This document shows positions 34,295 through 43,401 of a DNA stretch of 64,000 nt, piece after piece (positions within the stretch are counted from its first letter, which is position 1; the number at the start of each line of letters is the position of its first letter). The stretch lies in contig NZ_JAJLPA010000012.1 in the NCBI RefSeq assembly GCF_025548555.1, positions 25,938-89,937 of the forward strand. The letters are read 5' to 3'. This DNA is from Sphingomonas sp. A2-49. Lineage in GTDB: Bacteria > Pseudomonadota > Alphaproteobacteria > Sphingomonadales > Sphingomonadaceae. The position numbers and the translations under genes are program-made. Under the pieces are notes generated by a model that saw only the letters and a program-made list of their open reading frames with translations, did no database searches and had not been told where the DNA came from.

Positions 34295-34837
34295 ATGGAG
34301 TTCGAGGTCAGCGCCGAGGCGAAGGACAAGCGCCTCAACCGCCGCGTCGCGGTCACCGTCGTCATCCTGTCGGTCGCGATGGGGCTGGGCAACATCAAGG
34401 ACGGCAACATCGTCCAGGCGATGGACCAGGCGCAGGCCCGATCGGTCGACCTGTGGAACGAATATCAGGCGACGCGCACCAAGCTGCGCATGACGGAGAT
34501 CGCGGGCCTGCAACTCGCGGCGATGCGCGGCACCGCCGCGTCGCCCCGCCTCGCCACCGATGCGGCGCGCTACCGGAGCGAGGCGCCGCGGCTGGCAGCG
34601 GCGGCGCAGGCGCAGGGCGCGCGCTACGATGCGCTCAACGTCCATGACGACCAGTTCGACGCCAGCGAGGCGTCGCTCGCCACCGCGATCTCGCTCTGCG
34701 CGGTCGCGGCGCTGGTCGAAAGCGACGCGCTGCTGGTGGCGGCATGGGCCTTTGCGGCGTTCGGGCTGTTCCTGTCCGCCTGCGGTTTCGCCGGATGGGG
34801 GTTCCATCCCGACGTGCTGAGCACGCTGCTGGGGTGA
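34295..34837 (+). CDS. DUF4337 membrane protein
   Basis: 180 residues. An N-terminal helix (about 17-35), a long polar helical stretch (NEYQATRTKLRMTEI, then AAAAQAQGARYDAL) and two C-terminal membrane helices (about 128-170) match DUF4337. Function unknown. A strong hairpin precedes the start. It lies between pyk and the glycosyltransferase gene without overlap. Confidence 0.82.
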   Translation: MEFEVSAEAKDKRLNRRVAVTVVILSVAMGLGNIKDGNIVQAMDQAQARSVDLWNEYQATRTKLRMTEIAGLQLAAMRGTAASPRLATDAARYRSEAPRLAAAAQAQGARYDALNVHDDQFDASEASLATAISLCAVAALVESDALLVAAWAFAAFGLFLSACGFAGWGFHPDVLSTLLG

Positions 34838-34908
34838 TGCGACCCCGCGATCCGGGCATCCGGTTACATGTGGATGACAGGCCCGCGAACGGCTAAGGAG
34901 GACGGGCT

Positions 34909-35928
34909 ATGTACCGCCCCGCCCTGTCCGTCGTCATCCCCTGCTACAACGAGGCCGCCTGTCTGGAACTGCTGCACCGGCGGGTCGCGGCGGCGGCGCG
35001 GGCGGCGGTGGGCGACGACCACGAGATCGTGCTCATCAACGACGGCAGCCGCGACGACAGCTGGGCGGTGATGCAGCGGCTGTCCGCACAGGACCCGCAC
35101 CTCGTGGCGATCAACCTGTCACGCAACCACGGCCATCAGCTGGCGCTGACCGCGGGGCTCGACCTGTGTTCGGGCGAACAGATCCTCATCATCGACGCGG
35201 ACCTGCAGGATCCGCCCGAACTGCTGACCGACATGCGCGCCGCGATGGCGTCTCAGGGCGCCGACGTCGTCTATGCGGTGCGCCGCAAGCGCGAGGGCGA
35301 GACGATCTTCAAGAAGGCGACCGCCGCCGCCTTCTACCGCGTGCTCGACCGCGTCACCGACACGCCGATCCCGCTCGATACCGGCGATTTCCGGCTGATG
35401 AGCCGCCGTGCGCTCGATGCCCTGCTGTCGCTGCCCGAACAGGCGCGCTTCATCCGCGGTATGGTCGCCTGGGTCGGCTTCCGCCAGGTGCCCTTCCCCT
35501 ACGATCGGGCCGAGCGGCATGCCGGCGAGACCAATTATCCGCTCGGCAAGATGGTACGCCTCGCCTTCGATGCGGTTACCGGCTTCTCGACCGCGCCGCT
35601 GCGCTTCGCGAGCCACGCCTCGGTGATCCTGGCGGGCGCGTCGCTACTGCTGCTGTTCTACATCCTGTGGGGATTCTTCGAAGGATCGCCGGTGCAGGGC
35701 TGGACGTCGATGATGCTGGTCGTGACCGTGCTGTCGGCGGCGCAGATGTTCGTGCTGGGGATGATCGGCGAATATCTGGGGCGGCTCTACATCGAATCGA
35801 AGCGGCGGCCGCTGTACCTCGTCGCCGACATCGCCGGACCGGTGAAGGGCCATTCGACGCTGGGCTTCAACGCTGCCGAGCCGTCGCCCGAATTCGAATC
35901 GTCCGGGGAACGCCGGGCGGCGGAATAG
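34909..35928 (+). CDS. GT2 glycosyltransferase, GtrB/DPM1-like
   Basis: 339 residues. A GT-A catalytic domain (LSVVIPCYNEAA, NDGSRDDSW, DADLQDPPEL, DTGDFRLMSRRALD) is followed by two C-terminal membrane helices, the plan of GtrB and related enzymes that move sugar from a nucleotide donor to undecaprenyl phosphate. An excellent ribosome site (TAAGGAGG) precedes the ATG. gtrA and a polytopic protein lie within 1.2 kb, which supports a lipid-linked sugar pathway. Confidence 0.92.
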   Translation: MYRPALSVVIPCYNEAACLELLHRRVAAAARAAVGDDHEIVLINDGSRDDSWAVMQRLSAQDPHLVAINLSRNHGHQLALTAGLDLCSGEQILIIDADLQDPPELLTDMRAAMASQGADVVYAVRRKREGETIFKKATAAAFYRVLDRVTDTPIPLDTGDFRLMSRRALDALLSLPEQARFIRGMVAWVGFRQVPFPYDRAERHAGETNYPLGKMVRLAFDAVTGFSTAPLRFASHASVILAGASLLLLFYILWGFFEGSPVQGWTSMMLVVTVLSAAQMFVLGMIGEYLGRLYIESKRRPLYLVADIAGPVKGHSTLGFNAAEPSPEFESSGERRAAE

Positions 35929-35952
35929 CCGCCCGCCCCAGCGACCGCAGCG

Positions 35953-36681
35953 TCAGCGCGGCTCGGCGAGCGTCACGATCGACACGCCCGGGGTCAGCGG
36001 CACCCGCCCGACCGCGTGCCTTTCGAGACGGAAGATCGTTTCGAACAGCGCATTGAGCGGCTTCGCCGGTGGCGAATCGTCGCTGTCGTCGCGGCCGGTG
36101 ATCCGCCCCGCGATCCGCGCCGCCGCCGCCAGCGGGAACAGCAGCGAGTTGAAATAGGTGAGCTTGCGCGGCGCGAGCCCTGCCGCCGCGATCGCCTTCG
36201 CCAGCGAGCCCTTCGAATAGCGGCGGTGGTGGTGGTTGACGACGTCGTGCGCGCTCCACAGCCATTGGTGCGCCGGCACCGCGATCAGGATCTTGCCGCC
36301 GGGCTTCAACAGGCTCGCCATCCCCTTCAGGGCGGCGACATCGTCCTCGATATGTTCGACGACGTCGAGTACCGCGACGAGGTCGTACGACCCGCGCGCC
36401 ACACCGGGCAGGTCGGGCAGCGGCGCGTCGCCGACCGGCCGGCCCAGCCGTTCGCTCGCGATGGCGCGGGCGGCGGGATCGATCTCGATCGCATCGACGC
36501 TGCCGAAGCCGGCGAGCATCGGCAGGTTGTGCCCCGTGCCGCAGCCGATCTCGAGGATGCGTGCGCCGGCGGGCAGGTTGCCGTAGCGGGTCAGATAGTC
36601 GCTCAGGATGTCGCGGCGCGCACGATACCACCAGTGGGTGGAATCATGCGCGGCCATGCGGTCGTAGACGATGCGGTCCAT
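35953..36681 (-). CDS. Class I SAM-dependent methyltransferase
   Basis: 242 residues. SAM-binding loop ARILEIGCGTGHNLPML, acidic residue DAIEIDPAA at the end of strand two, and LVAVLDVVEHIEDD follow family order. A C-terminal hydrophobic segment (FNSLLFPLAAAARIAG) suggests membrane contact. It overlaps gtrA by one base and may methylate a sugar or lipid made by its neighbours; the substrate is inferred only from context. Confidence 0.88.
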   Translation of the reverse strand: MDRIVYDRMAAHDSTHWWYRARRDILSDYLTRYGNLPAGARILEIGCGTGHNLPMLAGFGSVDAIEIDPAARAIASERLGRPVGDAPLPDLPGVARGSYDLVAVLDVVEHIEDDVAALKGMASLLKPGGKILIAVPAHQWLWSAHDVVNHHHRRYSKGSLAKAIAAAGLAPRKLTYFNSLLFPLAAAARIAGRITGRDDSDDSPPAKPLNALFETIFRLERHAVGRVPLTPGVSIVTLAEPR

Positions 36682-37112
36682 CAGGCGAATACCAGCCAGC
36701 GATTGAGGATGAAGGTGAGGATCGTCGCGAGCCCGACCGCGGGCAGCAGCGGCGCCCAGGCGGGCAGGCCGAGCTGCGCGGTGCCGATCCAGGTGACGAG
36801 CGCGTTGAGCGCCATGCCCGTGCCCTGCACCGCGACGAACTGCGCCTGCTGCCAGCGGCTGCGGTGGCCCGAGCCGTGGCCGCGAAAGCTCCAGCGGCTG
36901 TGCATGACATAGCCGGCGGTGACCGCGACGGCGAAGGCGAACGGCACCGCATAGACGGCATGCGCGCGCGGGAAGATCCAGATCGTGAGCGGCAGGTACA
37001 CGGCGGAATAGATCAGCGTCGACAGGCCGCCGACGATCGCGAACCGGACCATCTGTCCGACCAGCCCGTCGTCGCGCTTGTCCGCCAGCCGTGCCGGTGC
37101 TTCCCTCGCCAT
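36681..37112 (-). CDS. gtrA: GtrA family membrane protein
   Basis: 143 residues with four membrane helices and the GtrA features QMVRFAIVGGLSTLIY and FILNRWLVF. GtrA-type proteins are thought to flip undecaprenyl-phosphate-linked sugars to the periplasm. It is divergent from the polytopic GT-C-like gene, 67 bases apart, and shares the TGATG overlap with the methyltransferase downstream. Confidence 0.9.
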   Translation of the reverse strand: MAREAPARLADKRDDGLVGQMVRFAIVGGLSTLIYSAVYLPLTIWIFPRAHAVYAVPFAFAVAVTAGYVMHSRWSFRGHGSGHRSRWQQAQFVAVQGTGMALNALVTWIGTAQLGLPAWAPLLPAVGLATILTFILNRWLVFA

Positions 37113-37179
37113 CGCGCCCGCTCTAAAGGCAATGCACCGGGAACGAAACGCCAATTCGCCGTCTTTGAGGTCAACCAGC

Positions 37180-38961
37180 TTGCACACATCCCCACGCGAT
37201 CGGCTGGCCGACGCACTCGACCGGCGCTGGGTCGCACTGACGCTCGCCGCCTGGGCGGTGGTGACGGTCTGGTACGTGTGGAGCGACTGGAACCTCGTGC
37301 GCTGGCTGTCGCTCGGCGACACCGACGACAACATGCGGCTGATGCAGGTGCGCGCATGGCTGGGCGGGCAGGGCTGGTACGACCTGCGCAACTATCGCCT
37401 CAACCCGCCGGCCGGGTTCGACATCCACTGGAGCCGCATCGTCGACCTGCCGATCGCGGGGCTGATCCTGTTCTTTCGCCTGTTCACCGGCAACGCCTGG
37501 GCGGAGCGGCTGGCGTGCGGGATCGCACCGCTGCTGCCGCTGTCGATCGCGATGCTGGGGGTCGCGGCGACGGTGCGGCGGCTGGTCCATCCGCTCGCCT
37601 GGCCGCTCGCCATCGTGTTCCTGCTCGGCACGTCGGCGACGATGCTGATGTTCCTGCCCGAACGGATCGACCACCATGGCTGGCAGCTCGCGATGCTGAG
37701 CCTGACGGTCGCCGGCCTGTGCGACGCGCGCGGTGCGCGCGGCGGGCTGATGGTCGGCCTCGCCAGCGCGGTCAGCCTCTCGATCGGACTGGAGATGCTG
37801 CCCTATTGCGCGATGGCGGGGGCGATCCTCGCGCTGCGCTGGGTATGGGACCGGGCGGAGGCGGTGCGGTTGCAGGCCTATGCGCTCAGCCTCGGCGGCG
37901 GCTCCGCGTTCGGATTCGCCGCCTTTGCCTCCAACGCCAATTACGCGATGCGCTGCGACGCGCTGACCCCGGTTTGGCTCAGCGTCACCGTCGCGGCGGG
38001 GGCGCTGCTGTTCCTGCTCGCGCGGCTCAACCCGGCGGCGCGCGGCGTCCGCATCGGGCTGTCGGTGCTGGCCGGCGCGGTGATCGCGGCGGGCTTCGTG
38101 CATTTCTTTCCGCAATGCCTCGGCCGCCCCGAAGGCGTGTCGCCCGAACTCCAGAAGAACTGGCTCGACAACGTTCGCGAGGCGAAGCCGATCTACAAAC
38201 ACCCGTTCCGCCTGGGCTTCCCGATCGCGGCGCTGCCGATCGTCGGCGTCGTCGGCGTGATCCTGGGGGCGTGGCGCGCGCGGGGCACGCGCGCGCTGAT
38301 CGGCTGGACCGCGGTGGCGCTGTTCGTCACCTTCGCCTGCCTGATGCTGCTGTGGCAGGTGCGCGCCGGCCCCGCGGCGCAGCTGCTGGCGGTGCCGGGC
38401 GCGACGCTGCTCGGCTGGATCGTGCTGCCGCGGCTGCTCGACCATCGCGCGATGCCGGTGCGCATCGCCGGCACGGTCGCGGCATTCCTGATCGTGTCGG
38501 GGCTGTTCGCCGGGCTGGTCATCAAATACCTGCCGGTCGACCGGCCCAACGCCTATACCAAGCGGGTCAACCGTTCGACCGGCAATTGCGTCCGCTATAC
38601 CGTGCTGAAGGCGCTGGACCGCTATCCGGCGCAGACGATCTTCACCTTCGTCGATCTCGGCCCGCGCGTCATCACCGTCACGCACCACAATGCCATCGCC
38701 GGTCCCTATCACCGCAACGGCGATGCGATCCTCGACGTCCAGCATGCGTTCGGCGGCAGTGCGGACCAGGCGCATGCGATCATCCGCCGCCACGGTGCGA
38801 CGATGCTGATGCTGTGCCCGAACCATTCGGAATCGACCAATTACCGCGCGCGCGATCCGGGCGGCTTCTACGACCAGCTCGCGCATGGCGAGGTGCCGGC
38901 GTGGCTGACCCCGCTGCCGCTGCCCGGGGATTCGCCGCTGCGGCTGTTCCGGGTGGATTGA
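37180..38961 (+). CDS. Polytopic membrane glycosyltransferase-like protein
   Basis: About 593 residues with eleven to thirteen helices. The first loop carries GDTDDNMRLMQVRAWL and NPPAGFDIHWSRIVDLP, with an Asp pair as in GT-C enzymes that use lipid-linked sugars; a periplasmic C-terminal domain follows (about 475-593). I recall close relatives in sphingomonads under the unhelpful name AcrB/AcrD/AcrF family; it has no RND features. The TTG start at 37180 has TTGAGG 9 bases upstream; an ATG at 37132 is the alternative. Confidence 0.75.
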   Translation: MHTSPRDRLADALDRRWVALTLAAWAVVTVWYVWSDWNLVRWLSLGDTDDNMRLMQVRAWLGGQGWYDLRNYRLNPPAGFDIHWSRIVDLPIAGLILFFRLFTGNAWAERLACGIAPLLPLSIAMLGVAATVRRLVHPLAWPLAIVFLLGTSATMLMFLPERIDHHGWQLAMLSLTVAGLCDARGARGGLMVGLASAVSLSIGLEMLPYCAMAGAILALRWVWDRAEAVRLQAYALSLGGGSAFGFAAFASNANYAMRCDALTPVWLSVTVAAGALLFLLARLNPAARGVRIGLSVLAGAVIAAGFVHFFPQCLGRPEGVSPELQKNWLDNVREAKPIYKHPFRLGFPIAALPIVGVVGVILGAWRARGTRALIGWTAVALFVTFACLMLLWQVRAGPAAQLLAVPGATLLGWIVLPRLLDHRAMPVRIAGTVAAFLIVSGLFAGLVIKYLPVDRPNAYTKRVNRSTGNCVRYTVLKALDRYPAQTIFTFVDLGPRVITVTHHNAIAGPYHRNGDAILDVQHAFGGSADQAHAIIRRHGATMLMLCPNHSESTNYRARDPGGFYDQLAHGEVPAWLTPLPLPGDSPLRLFRVD

Positions 38962-39078
38962 CCGGCCGGCGCCGCGAGGAATGGTGTCGCGCGAAGGCGC
39001 GAAGCCCTTTGTCCGTGCCGCAACGCCGGCGGTCGAGGACAGCGGCCTCGCCGCGCGAACATTCGTCCCGATGACGGG

Positions 39079-39699
39079 TTACCGCAGGCTCACCTGCAAC
39101 CCGTCCATCACGAACTGTACCGCGAGCGCCGCGAGCAGCACGCCGAGCAGGCGGGTGATGACCGCCTCGATCCGCGCGCCGAGCAGGCGCATCAACGGCC
39201 CCGCGGCGAGCAGCGCGGCGAGCGTCAGCAGCAGAATCGTGCCCAGCGCCCCGAGCACCACCGCCGTCGCCTCCACCCCGTTGGTCCGCGCCATCAGCAG
39301 CATCACGCTGGCGATCGAGCCGGGCCCGGCGATCATCGGCATCGCCATGGGAAAGATCGACACATCCTCCACCTCCGGATCGCGCGCGACCTCGGCGGCG
39401 CGATCCTCGCGGCGCTGGGTGCGCTTCTCGAACACCATTTCGAGCGCGATCAGGAACAGCATGATGCCGCCGGCGATGCGGAAGCTCGCCAGGCTGATCC
39501 CCAGCCCGCGCAACAGGTCCTCGCCGACCAGCGCGAAGACCAGCAGGATCGCCGACGCCACGCCGACCGCGCGGACCGCCATCGCGCGGCGCTGCGCCGG
39601 CGACGCCCCGGCCGACAGCCCGGCATAGATCGGCGCGCAGCCGAGCGGGTCGATGATGACGAAGAAGGTTATCAGCGTCGAGACGAACAGCTCGATCAC
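39079..39699 (-). CDS. MarC family membrane protein
   Basis: 206 residues from a GTG start that overlaps folD's stop (GTGA). Six membrane helices, with the family stretches [15 protein letters not shown] and [16 protein letters not shown]. MarC proteins were once linked to antibiotic resistance but this was withdrawn; the function is unknown. Last gene of yggT-DUF167-folD-marC. Confidence 0.9.
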   Translation of the reverse strand: MIELFVSTLITFFVIIDPLGCAPIYAGLSAGASPAQRRAMAVRAVGVASAILLVFALVGEDLLRGLGISLASFRIAGGIMLFLIALEMVFEKRTQRREDRAAEVARDPEVEDVSIFPMAMPMIAGPGSIASVMLLMARTNGVEATAVVLGALGTILLLTLAALLAAGPLMRLLGARIEAVITRLLGVLLAALAVQFVMDGLQVSLR

Positions 39700-40562
39700 A
39701 GCATCGCCTCGATGCGCTCGCGCCGGCAGGCGGAGACATAGGTGTTGCGGATCAGGCAGGCGATCGTCATCGGCCCGACGCCGCCCGGCACCGGCGTGAT
39801 CGCGCCCGCGACCGGCAGCGCCGCGGCGAAGTCGACGTCGCCGACCAGCCCCGCATCCGTGCGGTTGATGCCGACGTCGATGACGGTCGCGCCCGGCCGG
39901 ATCCAGTCGCCCCGGACGAAGCCCGCAATGCCGACCGCGGCGACGACGATGTCGGCGCGGCGCACGTGCGCGGCGACGTCGCGGGTGCGGCTGTGCACGA
40001 TCGTGACGGTGCAGCTCTGCTGGAGCAGCAGTTGCGCCATCGGCTTGCCGACGATGTTGGACCGCCCGACGACGACCGCCTCCATCCCCGCCAGCGTCGG
40101 ATGCACGTCGCGCAGCAGCATCAGGCAGCCGAGCGGCGTGCACGGCACGAAGCCCTCCGCGCCGATCGCGAGGCGGCCGGCGTTGACCGGGTGGAAGCCG
40201 TCGACGTCCTTGTCGGGATCGATCGCCAGCAGCACGCCCTGCGCATCGATATGCGGCGGCAACGGCAATTGCACGAGGATGCCGTCGACCGCCGGATCGG
40301 CGTTCAGCCGTGCGACCAGCGCCAGCAGCGTCACGGCGTCGGTATCGGCGGGCAGGCGGTGTTCGAAACTTTCCATCCCCGCATCGCGCGTCGCCCTGCC
40401 CTTGTTGCGGACGTAGACGGCGGAGGCGGGGTCTTCGCCGACCAGCACCACCGCGAGCCCCGGCGCGCGGCCGGTGGCGGCGCGGAACGCGGCGACATGG
40501 GTGGCGATGCGGGTGCGCAGGGCGAGGGCATGCGCCTTGCCGTCGATGATCGTGGCGGTCAT
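39696..40562 (-). CDS. folD: Methylene-tetrahydrofolate dehydrogenase/cyclohydrolase FolD
   Basis: 288 residues. Catalytic tyrosine and lysine region ([13 protein letters not shown]), [10 protein letters not shown], cofactor loop [16 protein letters not shown], and [10 protein letters not shown] near the end are all present. It interconverts one-carbon folates for purine, thymidylate and methionine synthesis. It is coupled at both ends: ATGA with the DUF167 gene and GTGA with marC. Confidence 0.96.
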   Translation of the reverse strand: MTATIIDGKAHALALRTRIATHVAAFRAATGRAPGLAVVLVGEDPASAVYVRNKGRATRDAGMESFEHRLPADTDAVTLLALVARLNADPAVDGILVQLPLPPHIDAQGVLLAIDPDKDVDGFHPVNAGRLAIGAEGFVPCTPLGCLMLLRDVHPTLAGMEAVVVGRSNIVGKPMAQLLLQQSCTVTIVHSRTRDVAAHVRRADIVVAAVGIAGFVRGDWIRPGATVIDVGINRTDAGLVGDVDFAAALPVAGAITPVPGGVGPMTIACLIRNTYVSACRRERIEAML

Positions 40563-40861
40563 GCCGCGGCCTCATAGAGGCTGGCGGCGATCTTCGCCAG
40601 CGCGTGCGGATCGCCCGCGACATGCAGCCGCTTCAGCCGCGCGCCGTCGCCGGCCATCAGCCGCACCGCGCTACGGGGCACCGCAAAGACGGTCGCGACG
40701 AGCGCGATCAGCGCCGCATTCCCCTTGCCGTCGACCGGCGCGGCGGCGATCCGCGCGGCGAGGTGCGCGCCGGTCCCGGCCAGCAACGCATCGCGGCCGC
40801 CGCGCGGCGTGACGCGGATGGCGAGGACGATGCCGTCGTCGCGCGCCGCCCACGCCGCCAT
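40559..40861 (-). CDS. DUF167 (YggU) family protein
   Basis: 100 residues; [15 protein letters not shown] at the start and [16 protein letters not shown] in the middle are the DUF167 signature. Function unknown. It is often next to yggT, as here (4-base gap), and its stop overlaps folD's ATG. Complete. Confidence 0.92.
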   Translation of the reverse strand: MAAWAARDDGIVLAIRVTPRGGRDALLAGTGAHLAARIAAAPVDGKGNAALIALVATVFAVPRSAVRLMAGDGARLKRLHVAGDPHALAKIAASLYEAAA

Positions 40862-40865
40862 CGGA

Positions 40866-41177
40866 TCAGATCGCGCCGTTCGCCATCACGCTCATCGCGA
40901 TGTTGGGCAGGATGATGCTGTCGAGGATGCGGATGACGATGAGGACGACCAGCGGCGCGAGGTCGATGCCGCTGATGTTGGGCAGGATGCGGCGCAGCGG
41001 CCGGTACATCGGCTCGGTCAGCCGATCGAGCCCGTGGTGCAGCGAGCTGACGAAATTGTTCGACGTATTGATGACGTTGAACACGATCAGCAGCGACAGC
41101 ACGAACTGGACCATGATGATCCACCACACCACGTTGAGCAGCACCTGGAGGATCTGGATGAGGGTAAGCGCGATCAC
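40866..41177 (-). CDS. YggT family membrane protein
   Basis: 103 residues with two YggT-type hydrophobic segments (LIQILQVLLNVVWWIIMVQF and APLVVLIVIRILDSIILP) around TEPMYRPLRRILPNISGID. Family members are linked to osmotic tolerance, division-site or polysaccharide-related processes; no firm role. First gene of the operon. Confidence 0.92.
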   Translation of the reverse strand: MIALTLIQILQVLLNVVWWIIMVQFVLSLLIVFNVINTSNNFVSSLHHGLDRLTEPMYRPLRRILPNISGIDLAPLVVLIVIRILDSIILPNIAMSVMANGAI

Positions 41178-41250
41178 GCGAGGCTCCGGGATGAGGGTTC
41201 GGCCGCCGGCCTAGCGGATTCGTGACGACGGGGACAGGGGCGCGTCGCCT

Positions 41251-42150
41251 TCAGGCGTGGACCAGCGTGCCCGCCCCCGCCGAAGTGAAGATCTCCAGCA
41301 GCATCGCGTGCGGCACGCGACCGTCGAGGATCACCGCCGCATCCACCCCGGATTCGACCGCCGCGACGCAGGTGTCGACCTTGGGGATCATCCCGCCGGA
41401 AATCGTCCCGTCCGCCTTCAGCGCGGCGATGCGCGCGGGGTCGAGATCGGTCAGCAGCACCTTGTCCTTCGTCAGCACGCCGGCGACGTCGGTCAGCAGG
41501 AAGAAGCGCGACGCGCCGAGCGCGGCGGCGATCGCGCCCGCCATCGTATCGGCGTTGATGTTGTAGGTGTGGCCGTCGGCGCCCAGCGCGATCGGCGCGA
41601 TCACCGGGATGATCCCGCTGCCCGACAGCGTGTCGACGATCGTCCGGTCGACCGCCACCGGTTCGCCGACGAAGCCCAGGTCGACGTGGCGCTCGATCCC
41701 CTGCAGCGTGTCGGGCGTCTCGCGGCCGACCTTCACCGCGGTGACGAGGTTCGCGTCCTTGCCCGATATGCCGACCGCGCGACCGCCCGCCTGGCCGATC
41801 CAGGCGACGATTTCCTTGTTGATCGATCCCGCCAGCACCATTTCCGCGATCCGCGCGGTTTCGGCGTCGGTCACCCGCAGCCCGTCGACGAAGCGCGATT
41901 CGACGCCCAGCCGCTTCAGCATCGCCCCGATCTGCGGCCCGCCGCCGTGGACGACGACCGGATTGATCCCGACCGCCTTCAGCAGCACGACATCCTCGGC
42001 GAAATCGCGCGCCAGTTCGGGGTCGCCCATCGCATGGCCGCCGTATTTCACCACGAACGTCTGCCCCGCGTAGCGCTGGAGATACGGCAGCGCCTCGGTC
42101 AGCGTTTCGGCCTTGGCGAGCAGCGCCGCGGTGGTGGGGGAGTCGGTCAT
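41251..42150 (-). CDS. argB: N-acetylglutamate kinase
   Basis: 299 residues of the amino-acid kinase fold: [33 protein letters not shown] and [13 protein letters not shown]. It phosphorylates N-acetylglutamate in arginine synthesis. The N-terminal extension (about 25 residues) is typical of arginine-inhibited hexameric enzymes. Stands alone; the gap to yggT (73 bases) shows nothing notable. Confidence 0.96.
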   Translation of the reverse strand: MTDSPTTAALLAKAETLTEALPYLQRYAGQTFVVKYGGHAMGDPELARDFAEDVVLLKAVGINPVVVHGGGPQIGAMLKRLGVESRFVDGLRVTDAETARIAEMVLAGSINKEIVAWIGQAGGRAVGISGKDANLVTAVKVGRETPDTLQGIERHVDLGFVGEPVAVDRTIVDTLSGSGIIPVIAPIALGADGHTYNINADTMAGAIAAALGASRFFLLTDVAGVLTKDKVLLTDLDPARIAALKADGTISGGMIPKVDTCVAAVESGVDAAVILDGRVPHAMLLEIFTSAGAGTLVHA

Positions 42151-42206
42151 GACGCGGGCTTTAGCGGCGGACGCCCGCCGGTCAAAGTCCCGCGCGCGGC
42201 GGGTGG

Positions 42207-42881
42207 TCAGCTGCGGTCGAGCCGGCGCCCCAGCCCGACGAACAGGTAGATGAGCGGCGGCACCAGGATCGCCGACAGCGCGACCTTCGCGATCATCTGG
42301 CCCAGCAGCAACTCGCCGATCGGGAACACGCCGGCGAAGGCGATCGTGACGAACAGCAATGTGTCGACGATCTGGCTGAGCACGCTCGCGATGCCCGCAC
42401 GCAGCCACAACAGCCCGCCCCCCTCGCGCCCCTTGAGCGCGGCGAAGATCGTGACGTTGAGCGTCTGCGAGATGCCATAGGCGACGATCCCGCCCAGCCA
42501 GATCCGCGGCGTGCCGCCCATCATCAGCTGGAACGCGTCGCGCCGCGCCGGCTCCATATCGGCCGCGGCGGGCACCGACAGCACCACGACCGACAGCAGG
42601 ATCGATACGATCAGCGGCACGAAGCCGATCTGCACCAGGCGGTTGGCGATCGTCCGGCCGTGCAGCTCGGCGACCGCGCTCGACACGACGACGAGCAGCA
42701 GGAAGGCGAAGATCCCCGCCTCCACCGCCAGCGGCCCGAGCCCGACGAGTGGCCCGAGCGCCGACAGCGGCCCCAGCGCGACCTGCTTGTTGCCGAGCAC
42801 GCCGGCGATGCAGACCATGCCGCCGTAGAAGATCGAAAAGGCGAAGAGCGAGCGCGGAATGCTGCGGGCCGGAGTGTCCAT
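42207..42881 (-). CDS. Queuosine precursor transporter (YhhQ/VUT family)
   Basis: 224 residues with six membrane helices. The family stretch [20 protein letters not shown] starts it, and [20 protein letters not shown] lies near the end. YhhQ imports 7-cyano-7-deazaguanine or related precursors for tRNA queuosine. No preQ1 riboswitch is seen upstream. It is followed after 56 bases by argB on the same strand. Confidence 0.9.
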   Translation of the reverse strand: MDTPARSIPRSLFAFSIFYGGMVCIAGVLGNKQVALGPLSALGPLVGLGPLAVEAGIFAFLLLVVVSSAVAELHGRTIANRLVQIGFVPLIVSILLSVVVLSVPAAADMEPARRDAFQLMMGGTPRIWLGGIVAYGISQTLNVTIFAALKGREGGGLLWLRAGIASVLSQIVDTLLFVTIAFAGVFPIGELLLGQMIAKVALSAILVPPLIYLFVGLGRRLDRS

Positions 42882-43401
42882 CGGCGCGACGCTAGCGCGT
42901 TTCCGCGGTCGGGCAAACACTTCTGGGGTCGCGGCGGGCGCGGGGGCGAGGCCGGAATGTCGCGGATCGCCGCATCGGTCTGCCCCGGCGGACGCCGACG
43001 GCCAGTCCGGATGGCGTCGCGCACGGTCGGACAGGTTCGCCCAGCTGGACCCCGGCCTTCGCCGGGGGGCAAGATGGCGGGGTGGGGCTATCAGCGTGGG
43101 CGCCGCAGTGGTGCTCGGCGGGCCGCCGTCGGATTGCAACGGTTCCGATCGTGGCCGGGGCGGGGCGGGCCCGATCTATCGCTCACGTCTTCCCCGGCGG
43201 AGGGGCAAGGGGGCATGCGTCGAGGGGCGTAGCCGACGGTTCCACGGCCATGCGGCGGTTCGACGTGGGATCGCCATCGCCGTGGCGGTCGCCATGCGCT
43301 GCGGCGGCGCGCGCCAATCGCCTATGGCCTCACGAAAAACCGCGTGTATGCTTGCCCGTCGCAGCCGGGGGGCCGCGGCGGTCCATTCCGGCGGAAACAT
43401 C
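42882..43401 (+). other. 520-base intergenic region without a gene
   Basis: No convincing gene is seen on either strand: the open frames extending from the neighbouring genes are arginine- and proline-rich shadows. The region holds one REP-like hairpin, CCCCGGC-CTTC-GCCGGGG at 43050-43067, and the start regions of the two divergent transporters. Nothing else stands out. Confidence 0.6.
43042..43075 (+). repeat. REP-like palindromic hairpin
   Basis: CCCCGGC (43050-43056), loop CTTC, GCCGGGG (43061-43067), preceded by CAGCTGGA. Short intergenic hairpins with a TGGACCCCGGC-like core are scattered in sphingomonad genomes to my memory. Only this one copy was noticed in the window. Confidence 0.45.

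Noticed and set aside
37171..38886. 571-codon minus-strand frame opposite the polytopic membrane protein
   Set aside because: Highly charged shadow of a membrane protein gene.
42882..43401. Possible small genes or a preQ1 riboswitch before the queuosine precursor transporter
   Set aside because: No convincing frame on either strand and no preQ1 aptamer-like fold near the start at 42881.
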